Shown here piece after piece: positions 16,816 to 25,374 of a stretch of DNA of 64,000 nt (positions are counted from its first letter, which is position 1; every line of letters begins with the position of its first letter). The translations under genes and the position numbers were made by a program. A model generated the notes under the pieces. That model did not search any database and was not told the DNA's origin. It saw only the letters and a list, made by a program, of their open reading frames with translations. Origin of the DNA: JANMMJ01 sp964543235 (GTDB taxonomy: Bacteria > Pseudomonadota > Alphaproteobacteria > Rhizobiales > Aestuariivirgaceae); assembly GCA_964543235.1 (NCBI GenBank), contig CAZIXE010000015.1, positions 1 to 64,000 of the forward strand. Direction: 5' to 3'.

Positions 16816-18213
16816 ATGACCGAACTGCCGCTTGCCTCAGAATTTCCTGCCGCCACCGAGGCGGCCTGGCGGCAGCGCGTTGCGGAAACGCTGAAGGGCG
16901 CCGACTTCGAAACCAAACTCGTTTCGGAAACCGCGGACGGGATCCGGATCGCACCGCTCTATGGCGCGGCCGATGGCGTCGCGGCGGGACGGCCGGTGCA
17001 TGCGCCCTGGCGGGTGCTACAGCGGGTCGACCACAGCGATCCGGCACGCGCCAATGGCCAAGCGCTCGACGATCTGGCGCATGGCGCCACCGGCCTGAGC
17101 CTGGTGCTGGCGGGGGCACCTGCGGCGCGCGGCTTCGGGCTCGCCGGGGCCGAACCCACGACACTGCAGAAAGTCCTCAAGGATGTGGCGCTGCATGCCA
17201 TCGCGCTGCGCCTGGATGCGGGCCCGCGGGGACGGGAAGCGGCCCGGGCACTGGCACAACTGCTCCGGCAGATGCCGGTCAATCCGGAGCTGCTCGACAT
17301 TGCCTTCGGCATGGATCCGGTCGGCGTGCTGGCGCAGCGCGGCTTCCTCGACGAGCCATGGCCGGAGCGGGCGCGGCTGGTGGCCGAAACCGTGGGCGAT
17401 CTGGCGCAGGACTTCCGCGGGCCGTTCCTCGAAAGCGACGGGCGGGTGTGGCACGATGGCGGGGCCAGCGCGGCGCAGGAACTGGGCGCGGTGATGGCCA
17501 CGGCAGCGGCCTATCTGCGGGCGATCGAACGGCTCGATGACGATGTGCTGGCGCGGGCGATCGGCGTCAGCCTGGCTGCCGATCAGGACATGTTCATGAC
17601 GCTCGCCAAGTTCCGGGCGATGCGGCTCGGCTGGCAGCGGCTGATGAACGCCTGCGGGCTGCCGCAAGTGCTCAAGCTGCATGGCGAGACGTCATGGCGG
17701 ATGATGACGCGGCTCGATCCGCATACCAATATCCTGCGGGCCACTGCGGCGGTGTTCGGAGCCGGCCTGGGTGGTGCGGATTCTATCAGTGTACTGCCGT
17801 TCTCACTGGCGCAAGGACTGCCCGACAGTTTCGCGCGGCGGGTGGCACGCAACACCCAGACGGTGCTCTTGGAAGAATCGCAGCTCTGGCGCGTCGACGA
17901 TCCGGCCTCGGGATCCGGCTATGTGGAACATCTCACGCAAGAACTCGCGGCCCGGGGCTGGGCATTCTTCCAGGCCATCGAGGATCGCGGCGGCATTGTC
18001 AGGGCGCTTGAGAGCGGCTGGCTCCAAGATGAGATCGGCCAGGTGCGCGCCCAGGTCCATGCCGGGCGGCCAGCGATCATCGGCACCAATGTGTTCCGTC
18101 TGCCTACGGAGTATCGGCCGGCGATCGAGATGCCGGCACCAGATGCCCCGGCGGGCGACCCACGGGCGATTGCGCCGGTCCGGCTCGCCTGCGGCCTGGA
18201 GGCGGCGTCATGA
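16816..18213 (+). CDS. mutA: methylmalonyl-CoA mutase small subunit MutA
   Basis: This is the non-catalytic partner (465 aa) of adenosylcobalamin-dependent methylmalonyl-CoA mutase, which turns (R)-methylmalonyl-CoA into succinyl-CoA in propionate degradation. It opens with LPLASEFPAATEAAWRQRVAETLKGADFETKLVSETADGIRIAPLY, matching the MutA N-terminus. It keeps the TIM-barrel phrases DQDMFMTLAKFRAMRLGWQRLM and EDRGGIVRALESGWLQDEI. The C-terminal B12 domain seems lost. An in-frame GTG seven codons upstream is an alternative start, and neither has a strong ribosome site. The stop overlaps the mutB ATG by four bases. Confidence 0.9.
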   Translation: MTELPLASEFPAATEAAWRQRVAETLKGADFETKLVSETADGIRIAPLYGAADGVAAGRPVHAPWRVLQRVDHSDPARANGQALDDLAHGATGLSLVLAGAPAARGFGLAGAEPTTLQKVLKDVALHAIALRLDAGPRGREAARALAQLLRQMPVNPELLDIAFGMDPVGVLAQRGFLDEPWPERARLVAETVGDLAQDFRGPFLESDGRVWHDGGASAAQELGAVMATAAAYLRAIERLDDDVLARAIGVSLAADQDMFMTLAKFRAMRLGWQRLMNACGLPQVLKLHGETSWRMMTRLDPHTNILRATAAVFGAGLGGADSISVLPFSLAQGLPDSFARRVARNTQTVLLEESQLWRVDDPASGSGYVEHLTQELAARGWAFFQAIEDRGGIVRALESGWLQDEIGQVRAQVHAGRPAIIGTNVFRLPTEYRPAIEMPAPDAPAGDPRAIAPVRLACGLEAAS

Positions 18214-20363
18214 GCCGCATTCCCGATTTCACCCGTGTCGGCTGGTCGACGCCCCAGGTGAGCCGCAATGCCGGCGGCGAGAGCTGGTGTACGCCGGAGG
18301 GAATCGTGGTGAAACCGGCCTATGGGGCCGCGGACCGGGACGGGCTGGATTTCCTGGCAAGCTGGCCGGGGCTGCCGCCGTTCCTGCGCGGTCCCTACCC
18401 CACAATGTATGTGACGCAGCCATGGACCATCCGGCAGTATGCGGGCTTTTCGACGGCGGAGGATTCCAACGCCTTCTACCGGCGCAATCTCGCCGCCGGA
18501 CAGATGGGACTGTCCATCGCCTTCGATCTCGCCACCCATCGCGGTTATGATTCGGACCACCTGCGGGTTGCCGGCGATGTCGGCATGGCGGGGGTGGCGA
18601 TCGATTCGATCTATGACATGCGCACCCTGTTCGAGGGCATTCCGCTCGACAGGATGACGGTGTCGATGACGATGAACGGCGCGGTGCTGCCGGTCATGGC
18701 GCTCTATATCGTGGCGGCCGAGGAACAGGGGGTACCGCCGGAGAAGCTTGCCGGCACCATCCAGAACGACATTCTCAAAGAGTTCATGGTGCGGAATACC
18801 TTCATCTATCCGCCGCGGCAGTCGATGAAGATCGTTTCCGACATCTTCAAGTACACTTCGGAGCACATGCCCCGGTTCAATTCGATCTCGATCTCGGGCT
18901 ACCACATGCAGGAGGCAGGAGCGACCGCCGATCTCGAACTCGCCTACACGCTGGCGGACGGGCTCGAGTATGTCCGCGCCGGCGTCGCGGCAGGTCTCGA
19001 CATCGACCGGTTCGCGCCGCGGCTTTCGTTCTTCTGGGCGATCGGCATGAACTTCTTCATGGAGGTCGCCAAGATGCGCGCGGCGCGCATGCTGTGGGCG
19101 AAACTGATGCGGCGCTTCGAGCCGCAGGACGAGCGCTCGCTCAGCCTGCGCACCCATTGCCAGACCAGCGGCTGGAGCCTCGCGGCGCAGGATGTGTTCA
19201 ACAATGTGGTGCGCACAGCGATCGAAGCCATGGCGGCGACGCAGGGCGGCACGCAGTCGCTGCATACCAATTCACTCGATGAGGCGCTCGCCCTTCCAAC
19301 CGACTTTTCGGCGCGCATCGCCCGCAACACGCAGCTCTTCCTGCAGCAAGAGGCCGGCACCTGCCGGGTGATCGACCCGTGGGGCGGCAGCCATTTCGTG
19401 GAACGGCTCACCGCCGAGCTGGCGGCGAAGGCCTGGTCGCATATCGAGGAGGTGGAGCGGCTGGGGGGCATGGCGCAGGCGATCGAGGCGGGAGTCCCCA
19501 AGCTTCACATCGAGGAGGCGGCAGCGCGCACGCAGGCGCGGATCGACGCGGGCGAGCAGACGGTGGTGGGCGTCAACAAGTACACGACTGGCAATGATGC
19601 CGAGATCGACATCCTGAAAGTGGACAATTCGGCGGTCAGGGCGCGGCAGATCGAGAAGCTGACAAGGCTCCGGGCGGAGCGCGACCCGGTCCAATGCCAG
19701 GCGATGCTGGACCGGCTCTCCTTCGTGGCCCGAACCGGTGACGGCAATCTGCTGGCAGCCGCGGTCGATGCAGCCCGCGCCAAGGCGACGGTGGGGGAGA
19801 TCTCACTGGCACTCGAGAAGGTGTGGGGGCGGCACCAGCCGGTGACGCGAGCAGTCAAGGGCGTTTATGCGGCAACGCCGCGCAATGCGCACAAGATCGA
19901 GGCAGCCAGGCAGGCAGTCGCGGCCTTCCGCGAGGCCGATGGGCAGGCACCGCGCATCCTGGTGGCCAAGATCGGGCAGGACGGGCATGACCGCGGGCAG
20001 AAAGTGATCGCCTCCGCCTTCAGCGATATCGGATTTGCAGTCGAGATCGGACCGTTGTTCTCGACACCGGAGGAAGTGGCGGAAATGGCCGTGGCGAAGG
20101 ACGTGCACATCGTCGGCGTGTCGTCGCTCACGGCCGGGCACCTTGCCCATATTCCGCTCCTCAAGGCGGCACTGGCCAAAGCCGGCCGCCCCGAAATCAT
20201 AATCGTGGTTGGCGGGGTCATACCGCCGCAGGATGTTGCAGCGCTCAGGGAATCGGGCGCGGCAGCGGTGTTCCCGCCGGGAACCGTCATTCCGGAAGCG
20301 GCACTGGCGCTGCTGCAGCAGCTCAGCGAGCGGCTGGGCTACGCCCAGAGGGCAGCGGAATGA
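18210..20363 (+). CDS. mutB: methylmalonyl-CoA mutase large subunit MutB
   Basis: This is the catalytic subunit (717 aa). The N-terminal TIM barrel shows GPYPTMYVTQPWTIRQYAGFSTAEDSNAFYRRNLAAGQMGLSIAFDLATHRGYDSDH, diagnostic of the mutase. The C-terminal cobalamin domain begins near residue 585 and has the DxHxxG motif in GQDGHDRGQKVIASAF, whose His is the lower axial ligand to cobalt. It also has the SSLTAGH and GGVIPPQD elements. Length and motifs are canonical, and the enzyme is cytoplasmic. No chaperone (meaB) or epimerase gene is in the window. Confidence 0.96.
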   Translation: MSRIPDFTRVGWSTPQVSRNAGGESWCTPEGIVVKPAYGAADRDGLDFLASWPGLPPFLRGPYPTMYVTQPWTIRQYAGFSTAEDSNAFYRRNLAAGQMGLSIAFDLATHRGYDSDHLRVAGDVGMAGVAIDSIYDMRTLFEGIPLDRMTVSMTMNGAVLPVMALYIVAAEEQGVPPEKLAGTIQNDILKEFMVRNTFIYPPRQSMKIVSDIFKYTSEHMPRFNSISISGYHMQEAGATADLELAYTLADGLEYVRAGVAAGLDIDRFAPRLSFFWAIGMNFFMEVAKMRAARMLWAKLMRRFEPQDERSLSLRTHCQTSGWSLAAQDVFNNVVRTAIEAMAATQGGTQSLHTNSLDEALALPTDFSARIARNTQLFLQQEAGTCRVIDPWGGSHFVERLTAELAAKAWSHIEEVERLGGMAQAIEAGVPKLHIEEAAARTQARIDAGEQTVVGVNKYTTGNDAEIDILKVDNSAVRARQIEKLTRLRAERDPVQCQAMLDRLSFVARTGDGNLLAAAVDAARAKATVGEISLALEKVWGRHQPVTRAVKGVYAATPRNAHKIEAARQAVAAFREADGQAPRILVAKIGQDGHDRGQKVIASAFSDIGFAVEIGPLFSTPEEVAEMAVAKDVHIVGVSSLTAGHLAHIPLLKAALAKAGRPEIIIVVGGVIPPQDVAALRESGAAAVFPPGTVIPEAALALLQQLSERLGYAQRAAE

Positions 20364-20508
20364 CACTTGAAACAGACCTTGGCCCGACCGGGCCTAGAGT
20401 CGTGGTCCTTGCGATGGCGGTGGCCTACCCGCAGCTGCGGCCGGCGCCATAGGCCCGGTGGGTCCGTAGAGATTTCTCAAGAGCAGTCGGCTATGATATG
20501 CGCGACGC

Positions 20509-20805
20509 ATGGACAAGGCACATATCATTGAGCGATTGGCTGCGCTCCGGCCCAAGCTGGAGTCACGCGGTGTTGCGCATCTGGCGATATTCGGCTCCCG
20601 AGGACGGGGCGATCACAGTCCCGGCAGCGATCTGGATTTGCTCATCGGCGTCCGCCCGGACTGCGAATTTTCACTGATAGATCTGATTGCTGTCGAACAG
20701 ATGATCGAGGACGAAATCGGCATTGCGGCATACGGCGCCATGAACCGCTCTGTTCCTCCAGCATTTCGGCGAAGAATTGCCGGCGACCTCGTTGAGGTCT
20801 TCTGA
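20509..20805 (+). CDS. minimal nucleotidyltransferase (MNT), antitoxin of a HEPN/MNT pair
   Basis: This is a 98-residue nucleotidyltransferase fold protein with the canonical GSX10DXD motif (G29-S30 to D41-x-D43). In characterised HEPN/MNT pairs the MNT enzyme inactivates the HEPN toxin by adding AMP to a tyrosine near its active site. It overlaps the next gene by one base, which is typical of these modules. A TATGAT -10-like hexamer at 20492-20497 lies only 12 bases before the ATG and there is no ribosome site, so the message may be nearly leaderless (inference). Confidence 0.85.
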   Translation: MDKAHIIERLAALRPKLESRGVAHLAIFGSRGRGDHSPGSDLDLLIGVRPDCEFSLIDLIAVEQMIEDEIGIAAYGAMNRSVPPAFRRRIAGDLVEVF

Positions 20806-21161
20806 TGAGCAATCGCGGCCGCGACCGCCTCTGCGACATGCTTGATGCCATTGACACGATCGAGCAACTGGTTGACGGCCGGTCGCGAGACGATGTGTTC
20901 GGCGACAAAGTTCTGAGAGCTGCCTATGAACGGCTCCTCGAGATCATCAGCGAGGCTTCCCGACAGTTGCCAGAACCGTGGAAGGAGCGATTTCCGGATG
21001 TGCCTTGGCGAGAGATTGCCGCAATCGGAAATCGTTTGCGCCATGCCTATTGGGGACTCGATGCCGGCATATTGTGGTCGATCAGCTCGAAGGGATATCT
21101 CAAACATCTCAAGGAGGTGGCCCGCGAACTCATGCGGGACAACGACACCACGACCCCCTGA
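20805..21161 (+). CDS. HEPN (DUF86/HepT-like) protein, putative toxin
   Basis: This is an all-helical HEPN domain protein (118 aa) following the MNT gene with a one-base overlap. DUF86/HepT toxins are metal-independent RNases using an R-X4-H-X-Y motif. Here the corresponding stretch is G75-N-R-L-R-H80-A-Y82. The histidine and the AMPylatable tyrosine are kept, but the usual first arginine is glycine. Activity as an RNase is therefore uncertain. The phrase ERLLEIISEASRQLPEPWKERFPDVPWREIAAIGNRLRHAYWGLD is otherwise normal for the family. Confidence 0.85.
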   Translation: MSNRGRDRLCDMLDAIDTIEQLVDGRSRDDVFGDKVLRAAYERLLEIISEASRQLPEPWKERFPDVPWREIAAIGNRLRHAYWGLDAGILWSISSKGYLKHLKEVARELMRDNDTTTP

Positions 21162-21206
21162 TGCGCGAAGCCTTCGGTGACTCGCCGGCCGGATCGGCCG
21201 GTTGTC

Positions 21207-21398
21207 TCAGGCGCGTCTGCGGCGGCCGATCTGCCTGCCCACCGCCCAGGCCGCCGGAATGGCAACAACGAAGCCAATCAGACCGCCGATCAGGATATGG
21301 TAGCGGCCGGTCAGGCCGGCGGTCAGCAGCGCCGTCACGATGATGCCGGCCAGGGTTGGCGCGGCCATGATGTAAACAAGCAAGGCCAGTCTGTTCAT
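21207..21398 (-). CDS. small two-helix inner-membrane protein (63 aa)
   Basis: The start was set at the ATG after GGGGA; a GTG four codons upstream is the alternative. Two transmembrane helices are evident (residues about 4-27 and 36-53), followed by a basic tail VGRQIGRRRRA on the cytoplasmic side. Similar tiny rhizobial proteins are often mislabelled 'CTP synthetase' in databases (from memory, not checked). A TTGA-N6-GCAA box lies 56-69 bp upstream, so oxygen-responsive expression is possible. The function is unknown. Confidence 0.7.
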   Translation of the reverse strand: MNRLALLVYIMAAPTLAGIIVTALLTAGLTGRYHILIGGLIGFVVAIPAAWAVGRQIGRRRRA

Positions 21399-21453
21399 GA
21401 TGGTCCCCACGATCTATCTGGGGAAAGGCTGGCAGAGCCGGCGGGGCTGCGCC

Positions 21454-21467
21454 TTGATCCGGCGCAA
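21454..21467. promoter_or_regulatory. TTGA-N6-GCAA box (FixK/FNR-like candidate)
   Basis: TTGATCCGGCGCAA lies upstream of the small membrane-protein gene on its minus-strand promoter side. The surrounding gap (21399-21786) holds short inverted repeats (TGCGCC-N7-GGCGCA at about 21448-21466 and CCCGGC-N6-GCCGGG near 21615) and a terminator-like hairpin, but no convincing gene. Confidence 0.4.
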
Positions 21468-21738
21468 GGCGGCTGGCGCTGCGCCTTCAGAGCTTCACGC
21501 AGGGATAGGTTGCGCGGTGATCCGACGGCCACGGGAATCCCACACTATCGGCCTCAAGCGCCGTTTCGCCGACGATGGCGGCGGCGGGTTCATTGCCGGG
21601 TGTCCAAGTGAAACCCGGCTTCGCTGCCGGGCCTGCGCAGATCGCCCGGCCCCCCTCAACGAAACCCCTTCCCGCGATTGCCTGGCCGGCCGGGGAGCGG
21701 TTCAAAACAGCGCCGCCCCACCGGGCGTCATTGGCAGC

Positions 21739-21766
21739 GGACCGCCCGCAGGGCAGCGGGCGGTCC
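21739..21766 (-). terminator. hairpin downstream of phoX
   Basis: Perfect 11-base arms GGACCGCCCGC and GCGGGCGGTCC surround a six-base loop, 21 bp after the phoX stop. There is no T-run, but the stem is very stable. Confidence 0.6.
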
Positions 21767-21786
21767 GGTCATGGCTGCGGCCGCGG

Positions 21787-23841
21787 TCAGGCGCCGATGA
21801 TGCCGCCGTCTTCGCGGGTGATGACCAGCGTTGCCGAGCGCGGCGCCGTGCCGTTGTAGTCGGGGAAGCCCGAGCCGAAATCACCGCCAGCAAACTGCTC
21901 GGCGGTGGCGTGGCCGCCGGGATGCTGCACATTCACGAACATGGTCTTGCGATCGGGCGTGGTGATGACGCCGGTAATCTCCTGACCCCAGGGGCCGGTG
22001 AGGAAGCGGCGGACCTCGCCGGTCTGCGGGTCTGCCGCCAGCATCTGGTTGGTGCCGAAGGCTTCGAGCTTACCCTTGAAGGGCGGGCCGATGTCGCCCA
22101 TGTCGGTCTGGATCCACAGGCGCGAATCGGCATCGCACCACAGACCGTCCGGGCAGGCGAAGATCGAATTCTCGTCGAGCGCCTTGCCGTTGAGCAGCGC
22201 GGAGGTGGTCTTCGTGCCAGCCAGCACGAAGAGATCCCACTGGAAGGCCGATGCTGCGTGATCGCCGCTTTCATAGCGCCAGCGGACGATCTGGCCGAAA
22301 TTGTTTTCGGCGCGCGGGTTGACGGCATCCACCTGGGTCTGGGTGCGGCGGTTGTTGTTGGTCAGCGTGAAATAAACCTCGCCCGAACTGGGATCGACGG
22401 CGCCCCATTCCGGGCGGTCCATCTTGGTGGCGCCGGCGGTGTCGGCGGCGAGACGGGTGTTGACCAGGATGTCGGCCAGATCGGCGAAACCGTTGTCGGG
22501 CGTCAGGCCGTTCTGGCCGGGCACCAGTGCCAGCCATTCGCCCGTGCCATCGGCATTGAACTTCGCCGCATAGAGGGTGCCCTCGTCGAGCAGGCTGCCA
22601 TCGGCAGTGGCCGGGTCATAGGGCTTCGAGGACACGAATTTGTAGATGTACTCGAAACGCGCATCGTCGCCCGAATAGCAAACGACGGGTTTTCCAGCGA
22701 TGGCGGGAGCAAACACGATCCCTTCATGGGCGAAGCGGCCGAGCGCGGTGCGCTTGACCGGTACCGAGGCGGGATCGAAGGGATCGAACTCGATGAGCCA
22801 GCCGAAGGTGTTGGGTTCGTTGCGGTAGTCTTCGGCCGCGGACGCGCCCCTGATGGTGGCGTCGAAACGGATGTACTCGTCGGCACCGTCCGCCGCCTTC
22901 TCCCAGGCATAACGCGACACGTCGTTCGGAACGCCATAGCGGGCCTGTTCGCGCGGGAGGTCCGGCTTGTCGCCGGTCTTCGCCGTGTTGACAAAGTAGC
23001 CGGCCCAGTTTTCCTCCGCCGACATGTAGGTGTTCCAGGGCGTGACGCCATGGGCGCAATTGTTGAGGGTGCCGCGGGTCCTTGTGCCGTCAGGGCTGTA
23101 TTTCGTCACGAGATGCGCGGTGCCACGCAGGGGTCCGGCGATCTCCATCGGTGTGAGGCCGGTGATGCGGCGGTTGCGGGGATCAGCAACAATGGCCCAC
23201 TGGCCGTCAGGCCCCTTTCTGATGCGGAGGACGGAGCAGCCATGGCCGTTGATCTCGGCCAGAACCTCATCGGGGTTGCGCGTGCCATCGGCAGCGAAGA
23301 CAACCGCTTCGCCATCGATCTTCTGACCCTTCCACCTGGCGGCGTGGAAGAAGCGCGGCTCGACATATTCATGGTTCATGACCAGCAGGCCGTCCTCGGA
23401 CGACCCGTCAATCGGGAAGAAGTGCATGCCGTCGTGATGGCTGCCGACCTGCTGCGCCTGGTCGGCCCCGGTGACAGCGCCCGGCTGGTAGGCCGGTGCG
23501 CTGCCATTGATCGGCGTGCCCCAGGGAGCGAACACCTGCACCTTGTAGCCGGGCGGAACGACGACAGTATCTTCCTGGCTCACCGGGACGGCGGTGAAGC
23601 CGAGGAGACCCGAGGCCGAGGTTGAGCCGGCAAGGGCAGCCTTCGACGTCACCGCCGGCACGCCATAGAGGCCGGTGGCCAGCGCGGCCAAACTGCCAAG
23701 CACGAAGCCGCGGCGCGAGGTTCTTGCGGCAACGACGTCATAGAAGGTGGGATTGGCCGAAGCATTGCTCGGCCGCTCGTCGCCGTGGGCGTAGTCGGGG
23801 GACCTGGTGTGATCCGGGTAGTCTTGCTCGAATGGTGACAT
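21787..23841 (-). CDS. phoX: PhoX-family alkaline phosphatase
   Basis: This is a calcium/iron-dependent periplasmic phosphatase (684 aa, DUF839) that releases phosphate from organic esters. A long N-region precedes the twin-arginine signal TSRRGFVLGS (residues 41-50). Family phrases include WGTPINGS, GMHFFPIDGSSEDGLLVMNHEYVEP, GTLNNCAHGVTPWNTYMSAEENWAGYF (with the conserved Cys), FGWLIEFDPFDPASVPVKRTALGRFAHEG and GLWCDADSRLWIQTDMGD. A Pho box lies 91 bp upstream, so PhoB induction under phosphate starvation is expected. It is followed by a hairpin terminator. Confidence 0.94.
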   Translation of the reverse strand: MSPFEQDYPDHTRSPDYAHGDERPSNASANPTFYDVVAARTSRRGFVLGSLAALATGLYGVPAVTSKAALAGSTSASGLLGFTAVPVSQEDTVVVPPGYKVQVFAPWGTPINGSAPAYQPGAVTGADQAQQVGSHHDGMHFFPIDGSSEDGLLVMNHEYVEPRFFHAARWKGQKIDGEAVVFAADGTRNPDEVLAEINGHGCSVLRIRKGPDGQWAIVADPRNRRITGLTPMEIAGPLRGTAHLVTKYSPDGTRTRGTLNNCAHGVTPWNTYMSAEENWAGYFVNTAKTGDKPDLPREQARYGVPNDVSRYAWEKAADGADEYIRFDATIRGASAAEDYRNEPNTFGWLIEFDPFDPASVPVKRTALGRFAHEGIVFAPAIAGKPVVCYSGDDARFEYIYKFVSSKPYDPATADGSLLDEGTLYAAKFNADGTGEWLALVPGQNGLTPDNGFADLADILVNTRLAADTAGATKMDRPEWGAVDPSSGEVYFTLTNNNRRTQTQVDAVNPRAENNFGQIVRWRYESGDHAASAFQWDLFVLAGTKTTSALLNGKALDENSIFACPDGLWCDADSRLWIQTDMGDIGPPFKGKLEAFGTNQMLAADPQTGEVRRFLTGPWGQEITGVITTPDRKTMFVNVQHPGGHATAEQFAGGDFGSGFPDYNGTAPRSATLVITREDGGIIGA

Positions 23842-23931
23842 GCCTCGCTCCTGTCGCTCGATGCAGATTTGCGGCAGCCGGCGGTTCGATCATGGTCCGC
23901 CCGGCATCCGGCGCCAAGCTAGAAATGCCCC

Positions 23932-23949
23932 GTGACAATACGATTACAG
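23932..23949 (-). promoter_or_regulatory. Pho box upstream of phoX
   Basis: On the minus strand CTGTAAT-CGTA-TTGTCAC matches the PhoB consensus of two CTGTCAT-like heptamers four bases apart, with one mismatch in each. It lies 91-108 bp before the phoX start. It also lies 112 bp before the divergent beta-helix gene, so it might act on both. Confidence 0.7.
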
Positions 23950-24060
23950 CGGTTACGGTCCCTGCAGCTTCTTCATTGTGTTCGCCGGACGGTTCCCTCA
24001 TAAAGCTGCAAATCCCAGTATTCACAGGGACATCGCAGGAGAAGCCACGGGGCGGACTAG

Positions 24061-25374
24061 ATGACAATGAACCGGCGGCAAGTGGTTCCGGCAGGCATGG
24101 CGGCGGCCGGCGGGCTCATGTTTCCGGAGGCGGCCGCCTTCGCTAAGACGCTCAAGGCCAACAGCAAGTCGGACCAGAGCGCGGTGCTGGCCGAAGCCAC
24201 TGCAGCGGCGGGGCGCGAGGGCGGCGTGGTGCAGCTTCCGGCCGGGCGCTTCATTGCCTCGGGCGTGCAGATCAATGAAACGCTTGTGATCGCCGGCGTT
24301 CCCGGGCGCACACAACTCGTCTCGGCGGATGGCGCGCCCGTCTTCAGCATCAAGGGTGGCCGCGATGTCGTGTTGCAGGGGCTCGATTTCGAGACCGCCA
24401 CGAACCAGGATGCGGCGGGCCGGAGCGCGCTGGTCGTCGCCCAAAGCAGCGAAGCGCTAACGATCCGGGACTGCAGGTTCAGCGGTGGCGCGGGCGGGCT
24501 TGTTCTCGAAGGCTGCAGCGGCCGGGTCAGCGACTGCCGCTTTTCCGGCCATGCGGCGACCGGGCTCTTCGCCAATGATTCGCGGGGGCTGCTGATCAGC
24601 GGCAACACGGTCGCGGACTGCGGCAACAACGGCATCCAGGTGTGGAGGCCGGCGGCGGGCGAGGATGGCACGATCGTCAGCCATAACCGCATCGCGCGGA
24701 TAGCCGCCAATGATGGCGGCTCGGGCCAGAACGGCAACGGCATCAACGTGTTTCGGGCCGCCAATGTCGTGGTCAGCAACAACCGGATCAGCGATTGCGC
24801 CTACTCCGCAATCCGCAACAATGCCGGGTCGAACTGCCAGATCAGCGGCAACACCATCTCGCGGACCGGCGAGGTCGCCATCTATGTGGAATTCGGATTC
24901 GAGGGCTGCGTGGTGAGCGGCAACGTCATCGAGGATGTGGGGTTCGGCATCTCGGTCACCAATTTCAATGAAGGCGGCCGGCTGGCGGTCATCGCCAACA
25001 ATTTGGTACGCAATTGCCGGGGCGGCACGACGGCGGGGGTCACGGCGGGCGGCGGCATCTTCGCCGAAGCCGATACCGCCATTACCGGCAACACCATCGA
25101 GCAGGCCAAGGATTTCGGCATCGGGCTTGGCTGGGGCCTCCACTGCCGCGATCTGGCCGTCACCGGCAATACGGTGCGGGCCTGCGGGCGCGGTGTCACG
25201 GTGTCGCTCTCGGATGGCGCGTTGCCGGTGCTGATCGCCAACAATCTCATCGCCGAATCGCGCGAAGCGGCGATCATGGGCATGGATTACGGCCGGCCGG
25301 TCACCGCCGATGTCGCGAAACCCGGCGCCGATATTCCCGCCAACATCCAGATGAGCGGCAATCTCATCCGGTGA
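24061..25374 (+). CDS. TIGR03808-type TAT-exported right-handed beta-helix protein
   Basis: This is a 437-residue exported protein. A twin-arginine signal MTMNRRQVVPAGMAAAGGLMF is at the N-terminus. From about residue 60 it consists of repeated parallel beta-helix coils built on SGNTI/ISGN/ISDC units (for example LLISGNTVADCGNNGIQVW, VVVSNNRISDCAYSAIRNN, CQISGNTISRTGEVAIYVE). This is the pattern of the rhizobial TIGR03808 family and resembles polysaccharide lyase or epimerase helices (NosD/pectate-lyase fold). The substrate is unknown. It is divergent from phoX, and its end overlaps the asparaginase stop on the other strand by 11 bp. Confidence 0.86.
   Translation: MTMNRRQVVPAGMAAAGGLMFPEAAAFAKTLKANSKSDQSAVLAEATAAAGREGGVVQLPAGRFIASGVQINETLVIAGVPGRTQLVSADGAPVFSIKGGRDVVLQGLDFETATNQDAAGRSALVVAQSSEALTIRDCRFSGGAGGLVLEGCSGRVSDCRFSGHAATGLFANDSRGLLISGNTVADCGNNGIQVWRPAAGEDGTIVSHNRIARIAANDGGSGQNGNGINVFRAANVVVSNNRISDCAYSAIRNNAGSNCQISGNTISRTGEVAIYVEFGFEGCVVSGNVIEDVGFGISVTNFNEGGRLAVIANNLVRNCRGGTTAGVTAGGGIFAEADTAITGNTIEQAKDFGIGLGWGLHCRDLAVTGNTVRACGRGVTVSLSDGALPVLIANNLIAESREAAIMGMDYGRPVTADVAKPGADIPANIQMSGNLIR

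Noticed and set aside
21487..21705. 72-codon minus-strand frame between the small membrane protein and phoX
   Set aside because: It has no ribosome site or domain and overlaps short inverted repeats, so I treated it as non-coding.
21397..23625. Plus-strand open frame of 742 codons across phoX
   Set aside because: It is antisense to phoX, whose TAT signal, motifs and Pho box are on the other strand. It has no ribosome site or domain.
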